DNA of 64,000 nucleotides from the NCBI RefSeq assembly GCF_005405185.1, contig NZ_BJDO01000002.1:57651-121650 (forward strand), written 5' to 3'. A program made the position numbers and the translations under genes. The DNA is from Secundilactobacillus hailunensis (GTDB taxonomy: Bacteria; Bacillota; Bacilli; Lactobacillales; Lactobacillaceae). Positions 56,529 to 64,000 of this stretch are shown here, in pieces (positions within the stretch are counted from its first letter, which is position 1; every line of letters begins with the position of its first letter). The notes beneath the pieces were generated by a model. That model worked only from the letters and a program-made list of their open reading frames with translations, ran no database searches and was not told the DNA's origin.

Positions 56529-56557
56529 TAAATATTCTTGATAGTTAGCGCTTACAA
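56529..56557 (-). promoter_or_regulatory. Promoter of the lipoylation cassette with overlapping cre-like site
   Basis: On the minus strand TTGTAA (56557-56552) and TATTTA (56534-56529) are 17 bp apart. TGTAAGCGCTAACT (56556-56543) matches the CcpA consensus at all but the last base and overlaps the -35. Confidence 0.65.
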
Positions 56558-56615
56558 ATGCTTTTGTGATAGGGATTAAAGCCACTAATTCAGAAATTAA
56601 TTGGAATATTTTATT

Positions 56616-56663
56616 TATTCTTAAAATGAATTAGAGAATATTCTCAAATGAATATTTAAGAAT
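56616..56663. repeat. Nested palindromes in AT-rich spacer
   Basis: A perfect 12-bp palindrome GAGAATATTCTC (56634-56645) is nested in an imperfect larger one with outer arms ATTCTTAA and TTAAGAAT. The 56558-56918 spacer is otherwise AT-rich without a credible gene. Confidence 0.6.
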
Positions 56664-56690
56664 TGCAAAAATGAATTAATAGTGTACAAT
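56663..56690 (+). promoter_or_regulatory. Possible distal promoter toward DUF1146-murA
   Basis: TTGCAA (56663-56668) and TACAAT (56685-56690), 16-bp spacer, would give a ~220-nt leader. A nearer candidate is GGGACA/TATATT (56860-56888). A TTTGTAA/TTACAAA inverted repeat lies at about 56824-56848. Confidence 0.4.
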
Positions 56691-56918
56691 TTAATGTGAA
56701 AAGATTAACTTAGAAAATAGTGATAGATTTGGGATTTTTAATGTATACGTATTAAGAAAATAATTATTGTAACCATAACTAAAATATAAGTATGACAAAC
56801 TAGAGTCTACCGTAAGTGGTTGCTTTGTAAAACGTAATATTACAAATGCAATAGAATAGGGGACAGCGTGCATGAAATATGCTATATTTTAGGGGTAATG
56901 CAGAAAGGAAAGTGAACC

Positions 56919-57149
56919 ATGCAGACAATCGGTGCTCAGGCTCTGATGACCTTGATCAGTCATTTTGTTTTTATTTTTGTGGCTTTTTGGAGTATTCAAA
57001 AGCTACACATTGAGAATGTGATGCGGCTATACCCGAACCAAGCACGGGTACTGATCGTTTTGCTGTCGGTAACAGTAGGCTATACCTGCAGCGAATTTTT
57101 CTTGAACTTTATAGATAATGTTAGAAATTTAATTTTTCTTGTTAAATAA
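56919..57149 (+). CDS. DUF1146 family membrane protein
   Basis: A 76-aa protein has two hydrophobic helices (about 8-25 and 44-64) and the DUF1146 pattern ending GYTCSEFFLNFIDN. AAAGGAAAG precedes the ATG. In many Firmicutes this small gene of unknown function stands before murA, as here. Confidence 0.85.
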   Translation: MQTIGAQALMTLISHFVFIFVAFWSIQKLHIENVMRLYPNQARVLIVLLSVTVGYTCSEFFLNFIDNVRNLIFLVK

Positions 57150-57176
57150 TCAATGCAGATCGTGGAGGGAATTTCT

Positions 57177-58481
57177 TTGGAAAAGATTATTGTACATGGC
57201 GGCCGTGAATTATCGGGAACTGTACATATTGAAGGCGCAAAGAACGCTGTGTTGCCAATCCTGGCAGCATCGATCTTGGCTGAACATGATGATATGGTTC
57301 TAACCAATGTCCCAATTTTATCCGACGTCTATACTATGAATAACGTGTTAAAGTTTTTAAATATCGATGTCGATTTTGATGAACAAACCAATACGGTACG
57401 GTTGAACGCTGCTAAAAGATTATCAACTCAAGCACCATTTGAATATGTCTCAAAGATGCGTGCTTCAATCGTCGTTATGGGACCACTGCTGGCTCGCTAT
57501 GGCCATGCCAAAGTTGCCATGCCTGGTGGCTGTGCAATTGGCTCACGGCCAGTTGATTTGCATCTCAAGGGGTTTGAAGCTTTGGGTGCCACTATTGACC
57601 AGCATGATGGCTACATTGAAGCCACTGCTGATCGACTAGTGGGTGCCAATATTTACCTTGATTTCCCAAGTGTTGGGGCCACCCAAAACATTATGATGGC
57701 CGCAACCTTAGCTGAGGGAACAACAACGATCGAAAACGTTGCCCGCGAACCTGAAATCGTGGATCTGGCAAACGTCTTGAACAAGATGGGTGCTAAAGTC
57801 CGGGGTGCTGGTACCGAAACCATTCGAGTCGAAGGGGTTACCAGTATGCACGGTACTGAACACTACGTTGTCCAGGACCGAATCGAAGCCGGCACCTTTA
57901 TGGTCGCTGCAGCGTTGACTCATGGCAACGTCCTAGTGAAAAACGCCATTGCTGAGCATAACAAGCCTTTGATCTCCAAACTAGAAGAGATGGGCGTTAC
58001 CGTTTTGATTGAAGACGACGGGGTTCGCGTGATCGGTCCAGAAACTTTAAAGCCAACTAACGTGAAGACGTTGCCGCATCCCGGCTTTCCAACTGATATG
58101 CAGCCGCAAATGACCGTTTTGCAGCTGTGTGCGCAAGGGACGAGTACGTTGACTGAAACGGTGTTTGAAAACCGGTTTATGCATCTGGAAGAACTGCGTC
58201 GGATGAACGCTAAATTCAAGGTTGAGGGGCGGACGGTTGCACTCTACGGACCAACCAACTTTAACGGTGCTGAAGTTGCTGCCACTGATTTACGGGCTGC
58301 CGCTGCTTTAGTACTGGCCGGTTTAGTTGCTAACGGCTATACGCAAGTGACGAACTTGCAGTATCTTGACCGTGGGTACTATAACTTCCACCTGAAGCTC
58401 AGAGCGTTAGGCGCTGAGATTGAACGGGTCAAAGTACCGGCTCAAGAAGAAATTGTTTTAAAGACGAAAACTAACGATTAA
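57177..58481 (+). CDS. murA: UDP-N-acetylglucosamine 1-carboxyvinyltransferase
   Basis: MurA adds enolpyruvate from PEP to UDP-GlcNAc, the first committed wall step. From the TTG at 57177 (GGAGGG 7 nt upstream) the 434-aa protein starts [30 protein letters not shown], with the Lys-Asn pair at 22-23. Cys119 in [17 protein letters not shown] is the fosfomycin-target residue, so sensitivity at the target level is expected. An upstream ATG at 57153 would lie before the Shine-Dalgarno and is rejected. Confidence 0.97.
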   Translation: MEKIIVHGGRELSGTVHIEGAKNAVLPILAASILAEHDDMVLTNVPILSDVYTMNNVLKFLNIDVDFDEQTNTVRLNAAKRLSTQAPFEYVSKMRASIVVMGPLLARYGHAKVAMPGGCAIGSRPVDLHLKGFEALGATIDQHDGYIEATADRLVGANIYLDFPSVGATQNIMMAATLAEGTTTIENVAREPEIVDLANVLNKMGAKVRGAGTETIRVEGVTSMHGTEHYVVQDRIEAGTFMVAAALTHGNVLVKNAIAEHNKPLISKLEEMGVTVLIEDDGVRVIGPETLKPTNVKTLPHPGFPTDMQPQMTVLQLCAQGTSTLTETVFENRFMHLEELRRMNAKFKVEGRTVALYGPTNFNGAEVAATDLRAAAALVLAGLVANGYTQVTNLQYLDRGYYNFHLKLRALGAEIERVKVPAQEEIVLKTKTND

Positions 58482-58489
58482 TGTGCGAC

Positions 58490-58530
58490 CAAAAGTTCGG
58501 AACGAATCTACCGTTCCGAACTTTTTTTGT
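58490..58530 (+). terminator. Terminator after murA
   Basis: AAAAGTTCGGAACG pairs perfectly with CGTTCCGAACTTTT across a 7-nt loop, followed by more T. Confidence 0.92.
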
Positions 58531-58600
58531 ATACCCCATCTTAGTATGGGTATGCTATAATTAACGGTTGAGATAATAAGTTCAGGAGGAATTAAATAGG

Positions 58601-59608
58601 ATGGCAAAAGATATTGGTATTGACCTTGGTACCGCCAACGTTTTGATCTACGCAGTTGGCAAGGGAATCGTTTTGAACGAGCCTTCAGTTGTGGCGGTCG
58701 ACACAAAGTCAAATCAAGTTTTAGCAGTGGGCTCTGAAGCCTACCGTATGGTGGGACGGACCCCCAGCAACATTCGGGCGATCCGGCCATTGAAAGATGG
58801 TGTGATCTCTGATTTTGACGTCACTGAAAGCATGCTGTCGTATTTTATTAGTAAATTAAACGTCAAGGGATTTTTGGCAAAGCCCAACATTATGATCTGT
58901 GCGCCTACCAACATTACCGAAATCGAACGCCGGGCAATCATTCAAGCTGCTGAGAAATCGGGCGGCGGCAAGGTTTATTTGGAAGAAGAACCTAAAGTTG
59001 CCGCTGTTGGGGCTGGTATGGATATTTTTAAGCCTCAAGGCAACATGGTGATCGATATTGGTGGTGGGACCAGTGATATTGCGGTCCTTTCACTAGGCGA
59101 CATTGTGGCCAGCAAGTCGATTCGAGTTGCCGGTGATGAGTTGAACGCCAATATTATCAATTTCTTAAAGACGAAGCATAATCTGCAAGTGGGTGAACGA
59201 ACCGCTGAATCAATTAAGATCAAGATCGGTTCCGCGTATCCTGATGAAGATTTCAATGAATCCTTAGAGGTTCGTGGCCGTGATGCGGTTTCTGGGATGC
59301 CACGTTCGATTGAAATTACGTCGAAGGATATTTATCCAGCTATCAGTGGCGTGATGACGCAGATCGTTCACGCTGCCAAGGAAGTTTTGGAGATCGTACC
59401 GCCAGAATTAGCCGCTGATATTATTGACCGCGGCATTATGCTGACCGGTGGCGGTGCTTTACTGCATGGCGTTGATAAATTATTGATCGAACAGTTGAAG
59501 GTACCGGTTGTCATTTCTGAAAACCCACTGGATAACGTGGCTAAGGGTGCCGGTATTTTACTTGAACACATGAATGCGGCAACGACTAAGAAACACAGTC
59601 GGTCGTAG
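58601..59608 (+). CDS. mreB: MreB/Mbl family cell-shape actin homologue
   Basis: The 335-aa actin-fold protein polymerises under the membrane and guides lateral wall synthesis with RodA. Phosphate-1 loop IGIDLGTANVLIY, MVIDIGGGTSDIAVLS (phosphate 2) and the adenosine motif IMLTGGGALLHG are intact. It might be called Mbl because it lies apart from mreCD and next to murA, but the paralogue cannot be decided from this window. GGAGG precedes the ATG. yidD, DUF2969 and rodA follow. Confidence 0.95.
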   Translation: MAKDIGIDLGTANVLIYAVGKGIVLNEPSVVAVDTKSNQVLAVGSEAYRMVGRTPSNIRAIRPLKDGVISDFDVTESMLSYFISKLNVKGFLAKPNIMICAPTNITEIERRAIIQAAEKSGGGKVYLEEEPKVAAVGAGMDIFKPQGNMVIDIGGGTSDIAVLSLGDIVASKSIRVAGDELNANIINFLKTKHNLQVGERTAESIKIKIGSAYPDEDFNESLEVRGRDAVSGMPRSIEITSKDIYPAISGVMTQIVHAAKEVLEIVPPELAADIIDRGIMLTGGGALLHGVDKLLIEQLKVPVVISENPLDNVAKGAGILLEHMNAATTKKHSRS

Positions 59609-59620
59609 TTAGGAGTTAGC

Positions 59621-59896
59621 TTGAAAAGGGTATTGATGATGCTTGTGCGCGGCTATCAGCGCTTTATTTCACCGTTATTTCCGCCAACTTGTCGTTACTC
59701 ACCAACCTGTTCAGCTTACACGCTAAAAGCACTGCAAAAACATGGTGCTATTAAGGGCACGTTAATGGGTGCGGCGCGAATATTACGCTGCAATCCATTT
59801 GTGCACGGCGGCTACGACCCCGTACCGGATCATTTCAGTCTGAAACGCAATAAAAAGGCTGAAATGGCTTACCTTAAAGAAATGAAATTAAAATAA
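59621..59896 (+). CDS. yidD: YidD family membrane protein insertion factor
   Basis: A 91-aa YidD protein with the conserved three-Cys core [18 protein letters not shown] and [17 protein letters not shown]. It is thought to help YidC/Oxa1-dependent membrane insertion, although the mechanism is unclear. The start is TTG behind TAGGAG, 12 bp after mreB. Confidence 0.93.
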   Translation: MKRVLMMLVRGYQRFISPLFPPTCRYSPTCSAYTLKALQKHGAIKGTLMGAARILRCNPFVHGGYDPVPDHFSLKRNKKAEMAYLKEMKLK

Positions 59897-59916
59897 ACTA
59901 ATTAAAGGAGCTTCCC

Positions 59917-60138
59917 ATGTCTAAAAAGAAACAACCAGTCGGTGTAGCAATCGACGACGTGACGATCAAGGGTGTTGATGGGTTGCAGTTATCGATTAAC
60001 GATTCAGTGATCGGCACAGTAATGCCACTGGAAAACGGTTCTTTCGAAGCGCAAGTCGGCGCAGACCGTCCCGTCAAAGTAAAGACGCAAGACGAAGCCG
60101 TTGAGTATTTAATACAGACTTATAATTTACATCATTGA
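59917..60138 (+). CDS. DUF2969 family protein
   Basis: A 73-aa soluble protein of the lactobacillus-specific DUF2969 family (KKKQPVGVAIDD start, KTQDEAVEYLIQTYNLHH end). AAAGGAG precedes the ATG. It sits between yidD and rodA, its usual location. Function is unknown. Confidence 0.8.
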   Translation: MSKKKQPVGVAIDDVTIKGVDGLQLSINDSVIGTVMPLENGSFEAQVGADRPVKVKTQDEAVEYLIQTYNLHH

Positions 60139-60255
60139 TGTCCTCACTAGAATATCCGAGACCTAAAAAAAACGGTTAAGGATAGCAGATTTTTATCAGG
60201 AAGGCTTAGAAGCCGTCTATAATAAAACGCGTGAGTGAGAGGAGGATATGATGCA

Positions 60256-61455
60256 ATGAATGAACGTCGCGAAGAAGAGGATTCGGAATCGCGAATCGAC
60301 TATGGCGTGATCTTTTGCGTGCTGATGCTGGCATTGATTGGGCTGGCCTCAATTTATGTTGCGGCAGTTCACGATTCCAGCGCGACCCATGTGACAACTT
60401 TGCTAGTCTCGCAGGTTGCCTGGTACGTTATTGGGACCATTGCCGTTATTATTATCATGCAATTTGATTCAGAACAATTATGGAAAGTGGCCCCATTAGC
60501 TTATTGGCTAGGGATATTTCTTTTGGCGGCGGTGCTGGTCTTTTACAGTCGTTCCTATGCGGCTTCGACTGGTGCGAGGTCTTGGTTTGCTATCGGACCA
60601 TTGACTTTCCAACCGTCAGAAGTTATGAAACCAGCCTTTATCCTAATGCTGGCACGGGTTGCCAGCGATCATAATCATGCCTATTATGAGCATACTACCC
60701 GTTCAGATTGGTTATTATTGGGTAAAATGGTTGCTTGGACAATTCCCATTATGGTGTTATTAAAATTACAAAATGACTTTGGGACCATGTTGGTGTTTGT
60801 GGCCATTGTTGCTGGTGTCGCATTAGTTGCCGGGATCACTTGGCGGATCATGGTGCCAGTAGCAGTTGCTGGACTGGGCCTTGGTGGCGGTGCGCTAGCA
60901 TTAGTTGCCACGACCACTGGCCGAGCAATACTAGGGCATTTAGGGTTTGCATCGTATCAATTTGCACGAATCGATACTTGGCTGAATCCTGCCAGCAATA
61001 CGTCTGATCAAGGCTATCAGCTTTGGCAAAGTATGAAGGCAATCGGTTCAGGCGGAGTTTTTGGAACGGGTTTTAACGTTTCGAGAGTTTACGTGCCAGT
61101 TCGTGAATCTGATATGATTTTTTCCGTTATCGGTGAAAACTTTGGTTTCATTGGCAGTATTATTTTGATCTTGCTCTATTTCATGCTGATCTACCAAATG
61201 ATCCGGGTAACGTTTGATACTAAAAACGTCTTTTATGCCTATATTTCAACTGGGGTCATTATGATGATCCTGTTCCATACCTTTGAAAATATTGGGATGA
61301 GTATTGGTTTGCTGCCTTTGACTGGGATTCCGTTACCATTCGTTAGTCAAGGGGGATCCGCATTGATCGGTAATATGATAGGGATTGGCTTAATCATGTC
61401 AATGCGGTATCATAATAAGAGTTACATGTTTAGTCGTAACGAGAATTTTGAATAG
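60256..61455 (+). CDS. rodA: Rod shape-determining peptidoglycan glycosyltransferase RodA
   Basis: This SEDS-family lipid II polymerase of the elongasome is 399 aa with about ten membrane helices. The conserved STGARSWFAIGPLTFQPSEVMKPAFI region and the C-terminal GIPLPFVSQGGSALIGNMIGIGL are present. The start is ATG at 60256 behind GAGGAGG; upstream GTG at 60235 is rejected. A TATAAT (60218-60223) just upstream suggests its own promoter. Confidence 0.95.
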   Translation: MNERREEEDSESRIDYGVIFCVLMLALIGLASIYVAAVHDSSATHVTTLLVSQVAWYVIGTIAVIIIMQFDSEQLWKVAPLAYWLGIFLLAAVLVFYSRSYAASTGARSWFAIGPLTFQPSEVMKPAFILMLARVASDHNHAYYEHTTRSDWLLLGKMVAWTIPIMVLLKLQNDFGTMLVFVAIVAGVALVAGITWRIMVPVAVAGLGLGGGALALVATTTGRAILGHLGFASYQFARIDTWLNPASNTSDQGYQLWQSMKAIGSGGVFGTGFNVSRVYVPVRESDMIFSVIGENFGFIGSIILILLYFMLIYQMIRVTFDTKNVFYAYISTGVIMMILFHTFENIGMSIGLLPLTGIPLPFVSQGGSALIGNMIGIGLIMSMRYHNKSYMFSRNENFE

Positions 61456-61486
61456 TTTCAAAATAATTGGTATGAGGTGAAAGAGT

Positions 61487-61789
61487 ATGAGTGATGAATC
61501 AACATATTTATGGACAAAAGTAATGGCTGGTAAGACCCGTCTTGGTTTAACGAAAGCTGGTCAAGATGAGTTAGGCACCATTAAGTTTGCGCACCTACCA
61601 AGTGTTGGCGACAAAGTAGTTGCTGGCAAAACTTTGATCAGCGTTGAAGCTGAAAAAGCTGTTTCGGATATTGATAGTCCGGTCAGTGGCGAAGTCGTTG
61701 CCGTGAACCCGCAGTTAAGCAACGATTTTGACAGTCTCAACAGCGAAGAAGAAGCAGATGCTTGGCTAGTAGATATTAAAAAAGCCTAG
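61487..61789 (+). CDS. Orphan GcvH-like lipoyl protein
   Basis: A 100-aa protein of the glycine cleavage H family: YLWTKVMAGKTRLGLTKAGQDELGTIKF start and lipoylation Lys57 in SVEAEKAVSDIDSPVSGEV. No gcvP or gcvT gene is present in the window, so it is likely a GcvH-L type protein serving as lipoyl relay or in a stress-related role rather than in glycine cleavage. It is shorter than classical H proteins (~125 aa) mainly at the ends. TGAGGTG precedes the ATG. It lies 31 bp after rodA and before the metNI leader. Confidence 0.88.
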   Translation: MSDESTYLWTKVMAGKTRLGLTKAGQDELGTIKFAHLPSVGDKVVAGKTLISVEAEKAVSDIDSPVSGEVVAVNPQLSNDFDSLNSEEEADAWLVDIKKA

Positions 61790-61831
61790 TTGCAGTTCAA
61801 TTAGTTTCTGAAAATACCATGACAGTTTACC

Positions 61832-61860
61832 TTGACAGTTCTAATTTTGATGGGTATACT
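61832..61860 (+). promoter_or_regulatory. Promoter of the metNI T-box transcript
   Basis: TTGACA (61832-61837) and TATACT (61855-61860), 17-bp spacer. Confidence 0.85.
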
Positions 61861-61899
61861 TTTGTCATTGATTCAAATTGAATAAACAAGCAGCAAAAT

Positions 61900-62150
61900 G
61901 AGTAAATGTTAAGTGAACGCTTAGAGAGTCCCAGTTGCTGAAAAGGGATCGTCATGACACGTTGAAGATGGTTTTGCATATAGAAGTTACGGTGAGTTCA
62001 AACAAGCTGTAGCTGGTTAACGGCCACTATCCCGTTGAGTCTTTGGACTCGTTAAGGCTACTGTTGTGAGACGGTAGTGAAGATAAGGTGGTACGCGATA
62101 AGCTTCGCCCTTACTTAGATCAATTGATCTAAGTGGGGCGGAGCTTTTTT
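61900..62150 (+). promoter_or_regulatory. T-box riboswitch, methionine specifier, before metNI
   Basis: The leader contains the Stem I features AGAGAGTC and GTTGCTGAAAAG, a Met specifier ATG (61968-61970) following GTTGAAG, and the T-box AAGGTGGTACGCG (62085-62097) whose TGGT pairs with the uncharged tRNA acceptor end. A terminator follows at 62101-62146 (AGCT...TCGCCC and ACTTAGATC arms). The T-box lacks one C relative to the usual GGTACCGCG. Uncharged tRNA-Met should allow readthrough. Confidence 0.9.
62101..62146 (+). terminator. T-box regulated terminator
   Basis: The arm AGCTTCGCCCTTACTTAGATC pairs with GATCTAAGTGGGGCGGAGCT over an AATT loop, followed by TTTTTT. It competes with the T-box antiterminator. 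Confidence 0.92.
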
Positions 62151-62175
62151 ATTTGAAGAAAAGGAGATAGCCGCA

Positions 62176-63210
62176 GTGATTGAATTTAAAGATGTGACCA
62201 AAACATATACGACTAAAGACGGTGATCTAACTGCCGTCTCCGATGTGAATTTAAACATTGACGATGGTGAGATCTACGGCATTGTCGGTTATTCCGGTGC
62301 TGGGAAAAGTACGTTAACACGGATGTTAAACGGACTTGAAAATCCCACCAGTGGTGAAATCGATATTAACGGTGATCAGATCACGGCGCTTTCCGGATCA
62401 GAGCTGAGAAAGAAACGCCAAAAGATCGGCATGATCTTCCAGCATTTTAACTTACTCTGGTCACGGACCGTGATTCAAAATATTATGTTTCCGTTGGAAG
62501 TTGCCGGCGTCTCACGTTCGGACCGGAAGAAAAAGGCCCAGCATCTAGTGGACCTAGTTGGTCTGACTGGCCGGGAACATTCGTATCCATCAGAATTATC
62601 TGGTGGTCAAAAGCAACGGGTCGGTATTGCCAGAGCCTTGGCTAACGATCCCGAGATCCTGATCTCTGATGAAGCGACCAGCGCGCTGGATCCGCAGACT
62701 ACGGATGAGGTTTTGGACCTGCTGCTAGAGATCAATAAAAAAATGAATTTGAGTATTGTACTCATCACCCATGAAATGCACGCTATTCGCAAGATCTGTG
62801 ATCACGTAGCGGTAATGGATGCTGGGAAGGTCGTTGAACAAGGGACCGTCTTCAACGTCTTCCGTAATCCGAAGCAAGAGATCACGAAGCGCTTCGTTAG
62901 TGAAGAAGTTGATCCAGCGCTGACGGATACCAACAGCATCGTGGAGGATCTGATCAAGAGTTATCCGGATGGGACGATCGTTCAACTGGTCTTCCATGGC
63001 GATCAAGCCAAGCTGCCAATTGTGTCTGAAATGATTCATCAGTTTCCTAAACTGGAAGTCAGCATCATTGAAGGCAGTATTCACCAGACGCAGGAAGGAT
63101 CGATCGGGTCGCTTTATCTTCAGATCAATGGTGATAAAGAGAGCTTAGACGGTGCTTTGGCGCTGCTGAAGAAGATGCGTGTGGAAACGGAGGTGATTCA
63201 CCATGACTAG
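62176..63210 (+). CDS. metN: Methionine ABC transporter ATP-binding protein
   Basis: MetN energises methionine import. The 344-aa protein has Walker [10 protein letters not shown], signature LSGGQKQR, Walker [13 protein letters not shown] and a C-terminal NIL domain (about 265-340) that binds methionine for transinhibition. The start is GTG behind AAGGAGAT. It overlaps metI by 8 bp. The Met T-box supports the substrate assignment. Confidence 0.96.
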   Translation: MIEFKDVTKTYTTKDGDLTAVSDVNLNIDDGEIYGIVGYSGAGKSTLTRMLNGLENPTSGEIDINGDQITALSGSELRKKRQKIGMIFQHFNLLWSRTVIQNIMFPLEVAGVSRSDRKKKAQHLVDLVGLTGREHSYPSELSGGQKQRVGIARALANDPEILISDEATSALDPQTTDEVLDLLLEINKKMNLSIVLITHEMHAIRKICDHVAVMDAGKVVEQGTVFNVFRNPKQEITKRFVSEEVDPALTDTNSIVEDLIKSYPDGTIVQLVFHGDQAKLPIVSEMIHQFPKLEVSIIEGSIHQTQEGSIGSLYLQINGDKESLDGALALLKKMRVETEVIHHD

Positions 63211-63886
63211 TGGATCGTACTTTGCATTTAAAACGGTTGATTGGGGCAACATGGGCGCTGCCACTTGGGAAACGATTTGGATGACGGTGGTCTCAATGGT
63301 TGCCGTGGCCATCTTAGGAGTCTTGTTAGGACTGCTATTATTTGAAACTACGGGCAGTCAAAATGTCTGGGTGAAAGTTCTTAACGGCGTGGTTGCCTTT
63401 TTGGTAAACGTCTTTCGTTCCATTCCATTTATCATTTTGATCATGCTGTTACTGCCAATTACCAAGAACCTGGTTGGAACCATTATCGGGCCCACCGCGG
63501 CGTTGCCATCACTGATCGTTTCCGCCGCGCCGTTTTACGCCCGGATGGTTGAGCTGGCGTTTCACGAAATTGACCGTGGCGTTATTGAAGCCGCTGAATC
63601 AATGGGGGCTTCTAGCTGGCAGATCGTCTACAAGGTGTTATTACCAGAGTCAATGCCAGCGTTGGTCTCTGGTGCGACCGTAACGACCATTTCCTTGATC
63701 GGCTATACCGCAATGGCTGGTGCTATTGGGGCCGGTGGTTTAGGGAACTTAGCCTACATCGATGGGTTCCAAGCTTCCAATAACACCATCGTGCTGGTGG
63801 CAACCGTTATTATCGTGATCGTTGTGTTCGCATTTCAATTTATTGGGGATTTCCTGGTTCGTCGTATCGACAAGCGGACCTTATAA
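63203..63886 (+). CDS. metI: Methionine ABC transporter permease
   Basis: The 227-aa permease has five predicted helices and the EAA loop ([24 protein letters not shown]) that contacts MetN. It is translationally coupled to metN. The binding protein MetQ is not within the remaining 114 bp and must be beyond the window or elsewhere. Confidence 0.95.
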   Translation: MTSGSYFAFKTVDWGNMGAATWETIWMTVVSMVAVAILGVLLGLLLFETTGSQNVWVKVLNGVVAFLVNVFRSIPFIILIMLLLPITKNLVGTIIGPTAALPSLIVSAAPFYARMVELAFHEIDRGVIEAAESMGASSWQIVYKVLLPESMPALVSGATVTTISLIGYTAMAGAIGAGGLGNLAYIDGFQASNNTIVLVATVIIVIVVFAFQFIGDFLVRRIDKRTL

Positions 63887-63963
63887 AAAATTATTATTCT
63901 GACGTGTAGTGCTAGTTTTGTAACATTTGTCGAGTAGCCCATTGATTAAAGCAAATTATATGC

Positions 63964-63983
63964 AAAAACCCCGCATTTGCGGT
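63964..63983 (-). terminator. Possible leftward terminator at window end
   Basis: On the minus strand CCGC-AAAT-GCGG is followed by GGTTTTT. The 4-bp stem is weak; if real, the next gene to the right points leftward. Confidence 0.3.
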
Positions 63984-64000
63984 AGCTTCTAAGGTGACTA

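Overview
The window is chromosomal core sequence of a low-to-medium GC Gram-positive bacterium, almost certainly a member of the Lactobacillaceae. The evidence is the F-type ATPase operon with a proton-type c subunit, the cdaA-ybbR-glmM block followed by glmS, MurT/GatD peptidoglycan amidation, the murA-mreB-yidD-DUF2969-rodA row, a Met T-box before metNI, a tmRNA whose tag ends LALAA, and frequent TTG/GTG starts behind strong Shine-Dalgarno sequences. The genus cannot be fixed from the sequence alone. I see no prophage, insertion sequence, CRISPR array or rRNA.

Layout. 1-6.8 kb: end of pta, tsaE, a GNAT acetyltransferase, two nucleases, murB, an NhaP-type antiporter and a DUF1361 membrane protein. 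7-17.6 kb: c-di-AMP synthesis and amino-sugar metabolism (cdaA, cdaR/ybbR, glmM, glmS, nagB), two tandem GH73 glucosaminidases and a stand-alone tagH. 17.6-18.4 kb: a gene-poor stretch with up to two small-RNA candidates, one under a perfect cre site, then a small conserved gene and tRNA-Asn. 18.5-24 kb: a leftward polyphosphate operon (LicD protein, PPX-HD, PPK1, short PPX). 24-30 kb: MarR regulator, OsmC/Ohr protein, several very small genes, a D,D-carboxypeptidase with an N-terminal wall-binding-like domain, and ssrA. 30-35 kb: a two-component system, a GRP sugar transporter behind a cre site, pgi, and divergent tRNA-Glu(CTC) and tRNA-Gln(CTG). 35.6-46.5 kb: CvpA, ilvE, a serine hydrolase, gatD-murT, tdk-prfA-prmC-sua5 and glyA. 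46.7-54 kb: upp and atpBEFHAGDC. 54.3-56.5 kb: a leftward lipoylation cassette (free lipoyl domain, lipA, lplA). 56.9-61.8 kb: DUF1146, murA, mreB-type gene, yidD, DUF2969, rodA, and an orphan GcvH-like protein. 61.8-64 kb: Met T-box and metNI.

How the parts fit. Most of the window serves the cell envelope: precursor synthesis (GlmM, GlmS, MurA, MurB), amidation (MurT/GatD), elongation (MreB, RodA), trimming (GH73 enzymes, D,D-carboxypeptidase) and teichoic-acid export (TagH). Amino-sugar flux appears to be controlled at glmS and nagB by operator-like sites resembling those of NagR/YvoA. Carbon control by CcpA is suggested at three promoters: the small-RNA candidate, the sugar transporter and the lipoylation cassette.

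The most novel-looking items are the cre-controlled lipoyl carrier-lipA-lplA cassette together with a second orphan lipoyl protein, and the cre-overlapped promoter that drives a transcript of only about 80 nt ending at an intrinsic terminator. All functional statements are inferred from sequence reading; no database search was run.
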